In this document: positions 7,158-14,381 of the stretch, piece by piece
Numbering within the stretch: position 1 is the stretch's first letter
Layout of the letters: every line of letters begins with the position of its first letter
Assembly (NCBI GenBank): GCA_002399735.1
Contig: DHEF01000032.1
Location: 16,782 to 39,567, forward strand
Direction: 5' to 3'
DNA: 22,786 nt
Source of the DNA: Chitinophagaceae bacterium UBA4857
GTDB lineage: Bacteria; Bacteroidota; Bacteroidia; Chitinophagales; Chitinophagaceae
Translations under genes and position numbers: made by a program
The notes under the pieces: model-generated
The model's database searches: none
The model's input: the letters and a program-made list of their open reading frames with translations, nothing else
What the model was told of the DNA's origin: nothing

Positions 7158-8186
7158 TTATTCTACCAGAAAAATAATTTTAGTGCGCCATTTAGCTGTA
7201 TCCTTTACAATAGCAGGGTCGGTTAAATACTGCTCAATTACAGGTTGTTTTTTTGTCAACTTATTCTCTTTTAAAAAACGTTCGAGTACTTCATAAGCAG
7301 CTTCGGTTTTGGTATTGTCGCCCAAAAGGTCAATGCTGATAGCTTTAGAAGCTTCTATGGAAATTGGTTTTATGGACAACTGCGGCTCAAGTGTTGTGTT
7401 CTCTGCAATGTCAATAGCCGCTGCCATATCTGTAGTCTGTGTTTTATTATCCCATTCGTAAAACAGTCCGGTATACCCTTTTCCTGTTACTTTAATATTG
7501 CTTAACACACCGTTTATATGATTAAAATGACTGTTTAAAAATTGTGGTATTTCGTTCCAGCTTAGTTTTTGGCGCATGCCTGCATACAATGTTGCAGGAA
7601 AGTTTATTTGTTCCACAGCATTTGTTGTAGCAATAGCAGTTTGTGGTGTAAGCGGCTCCGTAAGTTTTTTTAAGTTGCTCAAACCCTGCTCAAAGTCGTT
7701 ACCCATTTGTTTATCTAACTTAAAAAAAAGGTTCGAAATATTCCAGGGGCGTGGTGTAGGAACGGTAAACACCCAGGTAACAACGGTTTGGTTATTTTTT
7801 TCTTCCAGTGTAATGGAGGATGTAGCTTCTATTTTTTTAGGTTCAAGAAATAATATTTTAAACACCGACTCTTTATTATCAGTAAGCTTCATTATTTCCA
7901 TTTCGCCTTTTCCCGAAACGTCCGGATCACCCTCCCAGGTAGCTTTTGCACCTACTAACCCATCTTTTTCGCCGTAAGTATTGCTAATGCCGGAGTCGTT
8001 CTGGCTCCATACAGACCAACTATTAAACTGCCTTAAACTGCTAATGTTTTTATACACTGCGGCAATGGGCGCATTAATGGTAATTGATCTTTCAATTTTT
8101 TGCTGTGCCGGCAAAAGGAATGACAGCAATGCTGTAGATAAAGCCACAAAAAATAAAAACACCAATACTTTTTTCGCAATTGCCAT
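7158..8186 (-). CDS. Membrane-anchored SRPBCC + GyrI-like two-domain protein
   Basis: This 342-residue protein has an N-terminal hydrophobic segment (about 5-26, an uncleaved anchor or signal). An SRPBCC/polyketide-cyclase-like ligand-binding domain follows (about 33-175, with ERSITINAPIAAVYKNIS and SWSVWSQ). The C-terminal part is GyrI-like / effector-binding (about 185-342, FPATLYAGMRQKLSWNEIP ... GLFYEW). Both folds bind small hydrophobic ligands. No DNA-binding domain is present, so it is not a classical regulator. The combination is frequent in Bacteroidota and uncharacterised as far as I know. The frame extends to a TTG at 8202-8204; the ATG at 8184-8186 gives a conventional N-terminus. 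It is divergent from the 8322 cluster across a 135-base gap. Confidence 0.82.
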   Translation of the reverse strand: MAIAKKVLVFLFFVALSTALLSFLLPAQQKIERSITINAPIAAVYKNISSLRQFNSWSVWSQNDSGISNTYGEKDGLVGAKATWEGDPDVSGKGEMEIMKLTDNKESVFKILFLEPKKIEATSSITLEEKNNQTVVTWVFTVPTPRPWNISNLFFKLDKQMGNDFEQGLSNLKKLTEPLTPQTAIATTNAVEQINFPATLYAGMRQKLSWNEIPQFLNSHFNHINGVLSNIKVTGKGYTGLFYEWDNKTQTTDMAAAIDIAENTTLEPQLSIKPISIEASKAISIDLLGDNTKTEAAYEVLERFLKENKLTKKQPVIEQYLTDPAIVKDTAKWRTKIIFLVE

Positions 8187-8321
8187 AACCAAAATTTTGG
8201 CCAAGATACTACTATTTCAAGGGAGGAGATAAGTATAATAGATATACGATATGTAAACATATTTATAAATACAGTTTAGTTTATAACTTTTCTTATATAC
8301 ATTAGCTATTAAAATTTGTAT

Positions 8322-8579
8322 ATGCAGTTTGTTGATATACTAGGACTAACAGCAGCCATTATAACTACTTTTACTTTTTTACCACAGGTAATTAAAGTAT
8401 GGAAAGAAAAATCAGCAAAAGATGTTTCTTCTTTAATGTTTATTATTGCTATTACCAACGAAATATTATGGATTGGCTATGGCATATTACGTAACGACTG
8501 GATTATAATAGCCACCAATGCTATATTGATGATAATGGCTATCGCCATTTTATATTTCAAACAAAAGTTTGATAAATAA
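8322..8579 (+). CDS. SemiSWEET-like PQ-loop transporter
   Basis: This 85-residue protein has three predicted membrane helices (about 5-22, 36-54, 60-78). The hallmark LPQVIKVW motif ends helix 1, followed by KSAKDVSSLMF and an Asn-containing helix 2 (ITNEILWIGYG). These are features of bacterial SemiSWEETs, half-size sugar carriers that dimerise to form the channel. The length matches the family (about 85-95). The frame could begin at a TTG at 8316, but the ATG at 8322 is preferred. It is the first gene of a tight plus-strand cluster, with 18 bases to the RDD gene. The substrate is unknown; sugars are the family precedent. Confidence 0.88.
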   Translation: MQFVDILGLTAAIITTFTFLPQVIKVWKEKSAKDVSSLMFIIAITNEILWIGYGILRNDWIIIATNAILMIMAIAILYFKQKFDK

Positions 8580-8597
8580 ACACATAAACCACCCATT

Positions 8598-9095
8598 ATG
8601 GACAACAACCACCCAAACGAACAAACCGAGTACAATCTTGCCGATGATTTAAACACACTGGCACAGCATGAAACTGCAGATAAAGGACATCGTGTTGCCA
8701 ACTACCTGATTGATAATTTACTGATGCAATACGTGTTAGGCTTTGCAAGCGGTTATGTGTTAGCGCTACTATTATTGGAAATTGCGCCGGATTTTTTATA
8801 CGATGTAATTAACCAGCCTCCCGGCACTTTAAAGTACATGTTGTATTTATACATGGTCGCTATTTTTAATTACCTTATTTATTACACACTATGCGAAAAG
8901 TTTTTTCGTGGTTACACATTAGGCAAATTACTCAGCGGCACCAGAGCTATTCGTAAAGACGGAGGTGAACTTACTTTTAAAGATGCTTTCTTACGATCAG
9001 TAATACGTTTAATTCCTTTTGAAGCATTCAGCGGCCTGGGCGTAGAACCCTGGCATGATGCATGGACAAACACAACCGTTATCAAAAGCCGATAA
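8598..9095 (+). CDS. RDD family membrane protein
   Basis: This 165-residue protein has an RDD-type pattern. It starts with a polar N-terminus, then HRVANYLIDNLL (Arg and Asp of the family name), helix 1 (about 46-64), and helix 2 (about 80-104). The conserved segment FFRGYTLGKLLSGTRAIR follows, and a C-terminal amphipathic region includes SVIRLIPFEAFS. RDD proteins are poorly understood small membrane proteins; some have been linked to ion transport. Here it probably belongs to one transcription unit with the SemiSWEET-like gene (18 bases upstream) and the barrel-like gene (40 bases downstream). Confidence 0.85.
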   Translation: MDNNHPNEQTEYNLADDLNTLAQHETADKGHRVANYLIDNLLMQYVLGFASGYVLALLLLEIAPDFLYDVINQPPGTLKYMLYLYMVAIFNYLIYYTLCEKFFRGYTLGKLLSGTRAIRKDGGELTFKDAFLRSVIRLIPFEAFSGLGVEPWHDAWTNTTVIKSR

Positions 9096-9135
9096 TTTTT
9101 TTATTCATACCCTTCAACTTGTAAACCACCGCCCA

Positions 9136-9741
9136 ATGAAGTCATCTAAAAAAATCCTCTTTTCACTACTGGTATTCTTCAGTATCAACAATATTGCAAA
9201 AAGCCAGGCAGAAACCGAAGATGTATTCAAAGTAACCTTTATGAATCCCGGAGCTGCTTTTGAAAAAAGCATCGGCCGCATACATACTATTTACGGACAA
9301 GCTTTTGCAAATTTCAATACTTCAATAACCGAAGATTATTATGAAGATTTTGTGATTGATTTTTTTGTTGAACCCGCCCTTACCTTACAATATCGTTTGT
9401 ATTATAACTTAAATCGCCGCGATGAAAAGGGTAAAAACACCGCAAGAAACAGTGGCAACTATTTTGCCTTTATAAATGAAACCCGCTTTACCAAAGCCCC
9501 TCTGGACTTTTATGATGTTAAAGAAGCTACCATTCGCCCTGTTATTGCCGGCGCACTGGGTTGGGGCTTGCAACGCAATTATAATTCCCGTTTTAGTCTC
9601 GATTTTTACTTAGGTGCCGGACTTAAATATGCGAGAACAAGTAGTTATGATTTTTATGACCAGTTAATAACTGCTAACACCACTTCATTTGCTTTTGTAG
9701 GGCAAATAAATTTAGGTATATGGTTAGGCAAAAAACCGTAA
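9136..9741 (+). CDS. Exported beta-rich protein, possibly a small outer-membrane barrel
   Basis: This 201-residue protein is of unrecognised family. The ATG at 9136 gives a good signal peptide (MKSSKKILFSLLVFFSINNI, cleavage near KSQA); the open frame begins earlier, at 9055, inside the RDD gene, but that extension has no signal character. The mature part is rich in alternating aromatic/polar segments and ends with a hydrophobic strand (FAFVGQINLGIWLG), which suggests an outer-membrane beta-barrel of 8-10 strands. Glycine- and aromatic-rich stretches near residues 140-170 (GALGWGLQRNYNSRFSLDFY) fit this. It is the third gene of the 8322-9741 cluster. Function unknown. Confidence 0.75.
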   Translation: MKSSKKILFSLLVFFSINNIAKSQAETEDVFKVTFMNPGAAFEKSIGRIHTIYGQAFANFNTSITEDYYEDFVIDFFVEPALTLQYRLYYNLNRRDEKGKNTARNSGNYFAFINETRFTKAPLDFYDVKEATIRPVIAGALGWGLQRNYNSRFSLDFYLGAGLKYARTSSYDFYDQLITANTTSFAFVGQINLGIWLGKKP

Positions 9742-9770
9742 TGTAATGCAAACGTTTAACCCAAAAACAA

Positions 9771-9803
9771 TTTAGCCTGCTTATTACATTTGCTATACTT
9801 TTG
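9771..9803 (+). promoter_or_regulatory. Promoter of gcvT
   Basis: The -7 box TACTTTTG (9796-9803) fits TAnnTTTG. A possible -33 box TTTA (9771-9774) is 21 bases upstream of it, one base off TTTG. The ATG of gcvT follows about 30 bases downstream of the -7 box. gcvT therefore seems to be transcribed separately from the preceding cluster. Confidence 0.5.
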
Positions 9804-9833
9804 CGGCATTAATATAATGCTTAATTATTAGTG

Positions 9834-10916
9834 ATGAAAACAACTCCCTTTACCAGCAAGCACATTGCTCTTGGTGCTAAAATGGCCGAATTTGCCGGTT
9901 ATAATATGCCTATTTCCTACAGTGGTATTAACGATGAACACCATGCAGTGCGTACCAATGCCGGTGTGTTTGATGTGAGTCACATGGGTGAGTTTATTTT
10001 AAAAGGCGAAAACGCTTTGGATCTTATTCAACGTGTTACCAGTAATGATGCGTCAAAACTTAAAAATGGCCAGGCGCAGTACAGTTGTTTACCTAACGAC
10101 AACGGGGGTATTGTAGATGACTTATTGGTTTATTGCGTTGAAGAGAATAAGGTTTACATGCTGGTAGTTAACGCTTCTAATATTGAAAAGGACTGGAACT
10201 GGATTAGCAGCCACAATACCAATAATGTAGAAATGCACAATATTTCTGACAAAACTGCATTGCTGGCCATACAAGGACCAAAAGCTACACAAATATTACA
10301 ACCGTTAACAGATGTTGATATTTTAAACCTGAAATATTACACATTTGTAAAAGGTACTTTTGCCGGGGTTGATAATGTATTAATAAGTGCCACCGGTTAT
10401 ACCGGCGCAGGTGGTGTAGAAATATATTTTGAAGATAAAGACGGAGCTGGAGAAAAAATATGGGATGCCATTTTTGAAGCCGGTGCCGCAGCAGGTATAA
10501 AGCCAATTGGTTTAGGAGCACGTGATACCTTACGTTTGGAAATGGGTTTTTGCTTATACGGCAACGATATTGACGACAATACATCTCCCCTGGAAGCCGG
10601 CTTAGGTTGGATAACAAAATTCACCAAAGACTTTTCATCAAAAGCCATTTTCGAAAAACAAAAAGCAGAAGGTGTTACCCAAAAACTGGTTGGCTTTGAA
10701 ATGATTGACAAAGGCATTCCCCGTCATGGTTATATTATTGCCGATGAAGCTGGTAATGATATTGGTGTAGTTACTTCCGGTACACAATCGCCAAGCTTAA
10801 GTAAAGCCATTGGTTTGGGTTATGTAAAAAAAGATTTTGCAGGCTTTGATACAAACATCTTTATTAAAGTTCGCGACAAATTAATAAAAGCGAAAGTGGT
10901 AAAACTTCCTTTCTAA
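9834..10916 (+). CDS. gcvT: Glycine cleavage system aminomethyltransferase (T protein)
   Basis: This 360-residue protein matches the usual GcvT length. It transfers the methylene group from aminomethyl-lipoyl-H protein to tetrahydrofolate, releasing ammonia, in cytoplasmic glycine catabolism and one-carbon supply. Visible family motifs are FAGYNMPISYSGINDEH (20-36), GVFDVSHMGE (44-53), GGIVDDLLVY (91-100, including the Asp used in catalysis) and GLGARDTLRLEMG with LYGNDID and PLEAGLGW further on. The frame includes a GTG at 9831, but the ATG at 9834 is the natural start. No gcvH, gcvP or other cleavage-system gene is in the window. The gene has its own promoter and a strong terminator shared with the convergent neighbour. 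Confidence 0.97.
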   Translation: MKTTPFTSKHIALGAKMAEFAGYNMPISYSGINDEHHAVRTNAGVFDVSHMGEFILKGENALDLIQRVTSNDASKLKNGQAQYSCLPNDNGGIVDDLLVYCVEENKVYMLVVNASNIEKDWNWISSHNTNNVEMHNISDKTALLAIQGPKATQILQPLTDVDILNLKYYTFVKGTFAGVDNVLISATGYTGAGGVEIYFEDKDGAGEKIWDAIFEAGAAAGIKPIGLGARDTLRLEMGFCLYGNDIDDNTSPLEAGLGWITKFTKDFSSKAIFEKQKAEGVTQKLVGFEMIDKGIPRHGYIIADEAGNDIGVVTSGTQSPSLSKAIGLGYVKKDFAGFDTNIFIKVRDKLIKAKVVKLPF

Positions 10917-10917
10917 T

Positions 10918-10950
10918 AAAAAAGTCCCTCAGTGAGGGACTTTTTTATTT
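10918..10950. terminator. Bidirectional terminator between gcvT and the 10951 gene
   Basis: A near-perfect palindrome pairs AAAGTCCCTC (10921-10930) with GAGGGACTTT (10934-10943) around a 3-base loop. A runs precede it and T runs follow it, so it works as a terminator in both directions for two convergent genes whose stops lie within a few bases. Confidence 0.9.
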
Positions 10951-11601
10951 TTAACCCGGAATACGGGAAATATATTTTTCAATTTGTTTTATCTGATCAA
11001 CAATTTGTGGGGTGGTTGGCTTTAGTGCTTTACACTTGCGAAAAAAATCTTTAGCCGCCCTAAACTCCCTTTTGTTCATCATAATGCTGCACATTTGTAA
11101 GTAGGCTGCGGCTTCGTTTTCTTTATCGGGCAGGCCTTTGCGCAGGGCCGATCGGATATAGGTTTCCGCTTGTTTAATGTCGTTTTTTTGCATAGACAAC
11201 ATACCCATTTGTAACAAACTGGCGCCTTCGGCTTCTTTCATGGGCATACCCAGGTCAAGCCCTTTTTTCATCATTTTTTCGGCACCATCAAAATCCTGTT
11301 TCATCATGGCAATATTACCTTTAAGGGTATAATACACCGAGCGGATGGGCTTGTATAAAATGTTAGGGAAATAAATAGATGCCAGTATTTTTTCGGCACC
11401 TTCCATATCGCCACTCTCCATATACTCCTGTATAAGGCGCAGGGGACCAAAGAAAAAATGACCTAAAATTAATATTACACCAATCAGGTACAGCGGAAAA
11501 GCGGGCCAAAAGCTGGCTGCAAAATTTACGTAAACACCCAGGGCCACTAACACAATACCTATCCACAGGCGATACTTAATAAGCAGGTTATAATACTTCA
11601 T
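10951..11601 (-). CDS. Membrane protein with TPR-like repeats
   Basis: This 216-residue protein has two adjacent transmembrane helices (about 10-29 and 33-53), then a cytoplasmic-looking helical region (about 58-212). That region contains TPR-type helix pairs, for example GNIAMMKQDFDGAEKMMKKG, LLQMGMLSMQKNDIKQAETY and YLQMCSIMMNKREFRAAKDF. Such small anchored TPR proteins are probably scaffolds. The family is widespread but, as far as I know, uncharacterised. It starts with the ATG at 11599-11601, and a perfect -7 box (TATCTTTG) lies about 20 bases upstream. It is monocistronic, with the shared terminator at its 3' end. Confidence 0.78.
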   Translation of the reverse strand: MKYYNLLIKYRLWIGIVLVALGVYVNFAASFWPAFPLYLIGVILILGHFFFGPLRLIQEYMESGDMEGAEKILASIYFPNILYKPIRSVYYTLKGNIAMMKQDFDGAEKMMKKGLDLGMPMKEAEGASLLQMGMLSMQKNDIKQAETYIRSALRKGLPDKENEAAAYLQMCSIMMNKREFRAAKDFFRKCKALKPTTPQIVDQIKQIEKYISRIPG

Positions 11602-11621
11602 TATTTTTATTATTCGGGGTG

Positions 11622-11629
11622 CAAAGATA
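11622..11629 (-). promoter_or_regulatory. -7 box of the TPR-like membrane protein gene
   Basis: On the minus strand the sequence TATCTTTG is an exact match to TAnnTTTG, 20 bases upstream of the ATG. No convincing -33 box is found at the expected 19-21 base spacing. Confidence 0.55.
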
Positions 11630-11715
11630 AGGGAAGTGCCTAAAAATAAGCTTTGTGATGTTTTTGAAAAGGCAGAATACCTATTTTTGCAATCCGCTGA
11701 CAGATTTTTTGTTTG

Positions 11716-11827
11716 TCACCTGCATAACCTTGATTAGACAGTAGTTGCAATCAGGTGATTGTTCGCAATCCTTTCTTTTGGGAAAAGAAAGGATGAGAGC
11801 GTCCGTTCATCGTTCCTATCGCTAATC
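11716..11827. ncRNA. Candidate structured intergenic element upstream of tRNA-Arg
   Basis: Two folds stand out. First, TCACCTG (11716-11722) pairs with CAGGTGA (11752-11758), with TGATT/AATCA as a possible inner stem. Second, ATCCTTTCTTTT (11768-11779) pairs perfectly with AAAAGAAAGGAT (11783-11794) across a GGG loop, a 12-bp stem. Beyond it AGCG and CGCT bracket GTTCATCGTTCCTATC. On the minus strand the order (GCGATAGGAACG ... CATCCTTTC hairpin) is reminiscent of the element at 4486-4586 (GGGATGGAAGCGGCATCC). It may be a repetitive extragenic element or an RNA; I cannot decide which, nor the strand. Confidence 0.4.
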
Positions 11828-11868
11828 AACAATAAAGCAGGTTTCCCACAATAAAATATGCTGTTGCC

Positions 11869-11940
11869 GGCCCCGTAGTTCAATGGATAGAATAGAAGTT
11901 TCCTAAACTTTAGATACAGGTTCGATTCCTGTCGGGGCTA
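11869..11940 (+). tRNA. tRNA-Arg (anticodon CCT)
   Basis: A complete cloverleaf can be drawn by hand. The acceptor GGCCCCG (11869-11875) pairs with CGGGGCT (11933-11939). The D stem GTTC/GAAT encloses an AATGGATA loop, and the anticodon stem GAAGT/ACTTT holds the loop TTCCTAA. The T arm ACAGG-TTCGATT-CCTGT follows, with discriminator A at 11940. The anticodon at 11902-11904 is CCT, reading AGG. The acceptor starts with a G-U pair. CCA is not encoded (the next bases are CAAACC). Length is 72 bases. A terminator follows immediately, so it is a single-gene transcript. Confidence 0.95.
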
Positions 11941-11941
11941 C

Positions 11942-11990
11942 AAACCGGAATTTTTGAGTTTTACCTCAGAGGTTCCGGTTTCTTTTTTTT
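11942..11990 (+). terminator. Terminator of tRNA-Arg
   Basis: AAACCGGAA (11942-11950) pairs with TTCCGGTTT (11973-11981), a 9-bp perfect stem with a loop that contains a smaller GAG/CTC stem. Eight T residues follow at 11983-11990. Confidence 0.85.
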
Positions 11991-12076
11991 CTGTAGTGAT
12001 GATGATACTCCGAAATCTGTTCAATCGGACAAACACTTTAAAGCTAAGCGTTCGCAGTGTAGAAACTTTAGCCGCC

Positions 12077-12559
12077 CTACATTCCTACAGGTCTTGGCCC
12101 CTTTTCTCTAATCATCATTTCGATAAGATTTGACACGTTACGCCCCCTAGACTCGGAAAAATCAATTAAATCCCACTCCAGTAATTGTTGAAGCCGTTCT
12201 GCTTTATCGGTGATAGATTTGACTTTTTGTAAAAAAGATTCCGTGACGATAATTTTATTTCCCTGCTGACTATCACGCATGGCGTGATGAACTAACCAAT
12301 TTCGCTCTAATAATAATTCTTCTAAAGCTTTTTGTAAATCATCCGAATAAACACCTTTTTGTGCAGCTAGCTTGACTACACTTCCAAATGTATTTCTTTG
12401 TTGTTTCGAAAGAAAGATAACCGCCTCACTTTCTTCCACAGTAGGGTTCAATTTAACAGTTAGGCAATGGCTTAACGCCTGTTCGAGTATCTGAATCTGG
12501 CAAATTGCTTCACCCATACGTGTATATAAAAACATCTCTTCCTGATTCGCTTGTTTCAT
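12077..12559 (-). CDS. Small helical protein with HEPN-like RNxxxH motif
   Basis: This protein of about 160 residues has no signal or membrane segment and looks all-alpha. I do not recognise a named family. Its most conserved-looking segment is LLLERNWLVHHAM (R86 to H91 from the ATG at 12559), which fits the Rx4-6H motif (R, polar residue, then H) of HEPN-superfamily RNases. It lacks the Tyr of the HepT HxY motif. Catalytic RNase activity is inference, because HEPN-like folds also occur without it. Other starts are the ATG at 12584-12586 and the TTG at 12592. It is the second gene of a minus-strand unit: the stop of the FtsK-like gene lies only 19 bases above the earliest start, so co-expression is likely. 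No antitoxin-like gene of the MntA type is next to it. Confidence 0.6.
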   Translation of the reverse strand: MKQANQEEMFLYTRMGEAICQIQILEQALSHCLTVKLNPTVEESEAVIFLSKQQRNTFGSVVKLAAQKGVYSDDLQKALEELLLERNWLVHHAMRDSQQGNKIIVTESFLQKVKSITDKAERLQQLLEWDLIDFSESRGRNVSNLIEMMIREKGPRPVGM

Positions 12560-12611
12560 TATAATCGAATTTACGCTAGACAGCATTATCAATTTTAAAA
12601 AGTAATTTGCA

Positions 12612-13988
12612 TCAAGTAATACCTAAAGCGTAAAGATGAAGCTGGAGTTCATTTTCCGTTTTAATATATACGTTTCGCGGTATACTTCCCTGTTCGGGCC
12701 CCACTATACCAGCTAACTCCAATTGATTCATTATTCGAGTTGCCTTATTATAACCCAACTTCATCTTTCTCTGTAAAAGTGATGTAGAACCAGATTGACT
12801 TTGTACTATCAAAAGGGCGGCAGTTTTTAATAAAGTGGCTATTTCAGTTTGATCAACCGCCTCTTCGAATGAGGTCCTATCATTGATATGCTCTGGAAGT
12901 AAAAAAACTTCAGAACAAGTAGATTGATTACAAATAAAATCGACAATAGCTTGGATTGATTCCGGTTGAATATATACGGAACTTCCTGTTAGGGCTTTAC
13001 CTTGGTATAAATAGTGAAAATCGCCTGTGTCATATGAAGCTGTAATATTACTAGTATCAAAAAATTTTCGGTAGTCATCTTTACTATTTAATCGAAAAGC
13101 AACCCGCTCACCAATAAGACGAAGTAGTTCGGTTGGTAGAGATTTATAATTAAGATCACTTGTTGTCGCAATAATAAATATTCCGGCTTTATAACCCATT
13201 GTAACTAGCCTTTGCAATGCCATTGGAATCTCTTTTTCTTGTCGGGTAATAAACCCTTCCACATTATCAATAATTAAAATAATTGACGTTAAATATTTGT
13301 GGCCTTCAACAGGGTTTAATTGGCGAAGGCTAAACTTTTTATTGTAAGAAACTATATCTCTCACGTTAGCCTTACGCATAAGTTCATATCTATTATCTAT
13401 TTCAATACATATAGCATTCAATGTGGGAAGCACCAGGGAGGCTTCGGTAATCACAGCCTTTTCTTGTCCCGGAAGTTTTGCCAAAAAGTATTTTTCGATG
13501 TTTTGGTAAACAGATAAATCAAGACCTTTGTAGTCTAACAATACAAACTTTAATTGGGAAGGATGTTTCTTATATAATAATGTTATAATAAATTGGTGAA
13601 GCAAATTTGACTTTCCACTCCCTGGTGTGCCTGCAATTAAAATACTTTGTAGTTCCGATAAATCTCTTACTTGAATACCTGTTGAATTATTAGACCAAAT
13701 AATAGGAAGGTGAAGATTGATAGTATTTAACTTTTCGAAAACATGACTTAAGTCTTCATTCAATAATTGCAATTCCGGGTATTCATAGTTTTTCAAATTA
13801 GATGATTCGTTTTCAGTCTCCGTTGTAGTATCAACCTCAACCTTTCTACTCTCTACAGGAGCGCTCTCTATTACAAGAGGACCTGAGGAATCTAAAACGC
13901 TCGTTTGTTCTACTTGATTTATTTGTAGCTCCTTAAAACTACTCGCCTGCTGTTTTCGTCCTAATAAGCGTTTAAGAAAATTTTGCAT
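12612..13988 (-). CDS. Truncated, soluble FtsK-like protein with gamma winged-helix domain
   Basis: This 458-residue protein is cytoplasmic, with no membrane helices. A low-complexity N-terminus (1-66) is followed by an FtsK/SpoIIIE-type RecA-like motor domain (about 95-355) and an FtsK gamma winged helix (about 384-442, GSTSLLQRKMKLGYNKATRI ... LELAGIVGPEQG). The Walker A GTPGSGKS (120-127) is intact. Other signatures of housekeeping FtsK appear altered: DPK reads DYK (152-154), the Walker B DEFAD-type motif reads DNVEG (241-245, catalytic Glu replaced by Asn), and ATQRPS reads ATTSDL (274-279). The gamma domain of FtsK recognises KOPS motifs and contacts XerD. It may therefore be an ATP-binding but non-translocating DNA-binding protein (inference). 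It leads a two-gene unit with the HEPN-like gene. The surrounding DNA is AT-rich. Alternatives are a mobile-element FtsK or a decaying paralogue. Confidence 0.85.
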   Translation of the reverse strand: MQNFLKRLLGRKQQASSFKELQINQVEQTSVLDSSGPLVIESAPVESRKVEVDTTTETENESSNLKNYEYPELQLLNEDLSHVFEKLNTINLHLPIIWSNNSTGIQVRDLSELQSILIAGTPGSGKSNLLHQFIITLLYKKHPSQLKFVLLDYKGLDLSVYQNIEKYFLAKLPGQEKAVITEASLVLPTLNAICIEIDNRYELMRKANVRDIVSYNKKFSLRQLNPVEGHKYLTSIILIIDNVEGFITRQEKEIPMALQRLVTMGYKAGIFIIATTSDLNYKSLPTELLRLIGERVAFRLNSKDDYRKFFDTSNITASYDTGDFHYLYQGKALTGSSVYIQPESIQAIVDFICNQSTCSEVFLLPEHINDRTSFEEAVDQTEIATLLKTAALLIVQSQSGSTSLLQRKMKLGYNKATRIMNQLELAGIVGPEQGSIPRNVYIKTENELQLHLYALGIT

Positions 13989-14381
13989 AATTAGATTACA
14001 TTATAAGCAGTTTAATAAAATAAAAAGTCATCTAATTGTAGCCTTTTATATAATAAGCGACTACTCAAACTTGGTTTTACCACAAAATGTTTCTAGGCAT
14101 ATCGTTGTCTCCCTATTTGAAAAATAGATAATGCCACTCATAATTGCCAAAGTTTTTTTATCGTTTCGCTTTTCTTCTGCAAATTATTATGAAAAATGGT
14201 TCACCGTGTTAAATAATATTTTATAAGTGTATTAACCAAAGACAAAATATTTGTTTTGCAAATTGTCAATTAAGTTAAGCTATATAATTTTAAGCCAGTC
14301 CAGATAATAATATTGTAAGTTATTTAAAGATTTTTTAAAATCAACTTTCCTATTTTATTTCTTAAATTATGACTGTTTACC
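13989..14381. other. AT-rich intergenic region upstream of the FtsK-like gene
   Basis: About 390 bases between two minus-strand genes; the right part is the 3' end of the 14382 gene and the left part must hold the promoter of the FtsK-like gene. I find no exact TAnnTTTG box on the minus strand and no credible open frame or strong hairpin. The base composition is clearly more AT-rich than the neighbouring genes, which fits an accessory insertion but does not prove it. Confidence 0.5.

Noticed and set aside
13989..14381. Small gene or ncRNA in the gap upstream of the FtsK-like gene
   Set aside because: No frame with credible start and composition and no strong hairpin with a T tract was found.
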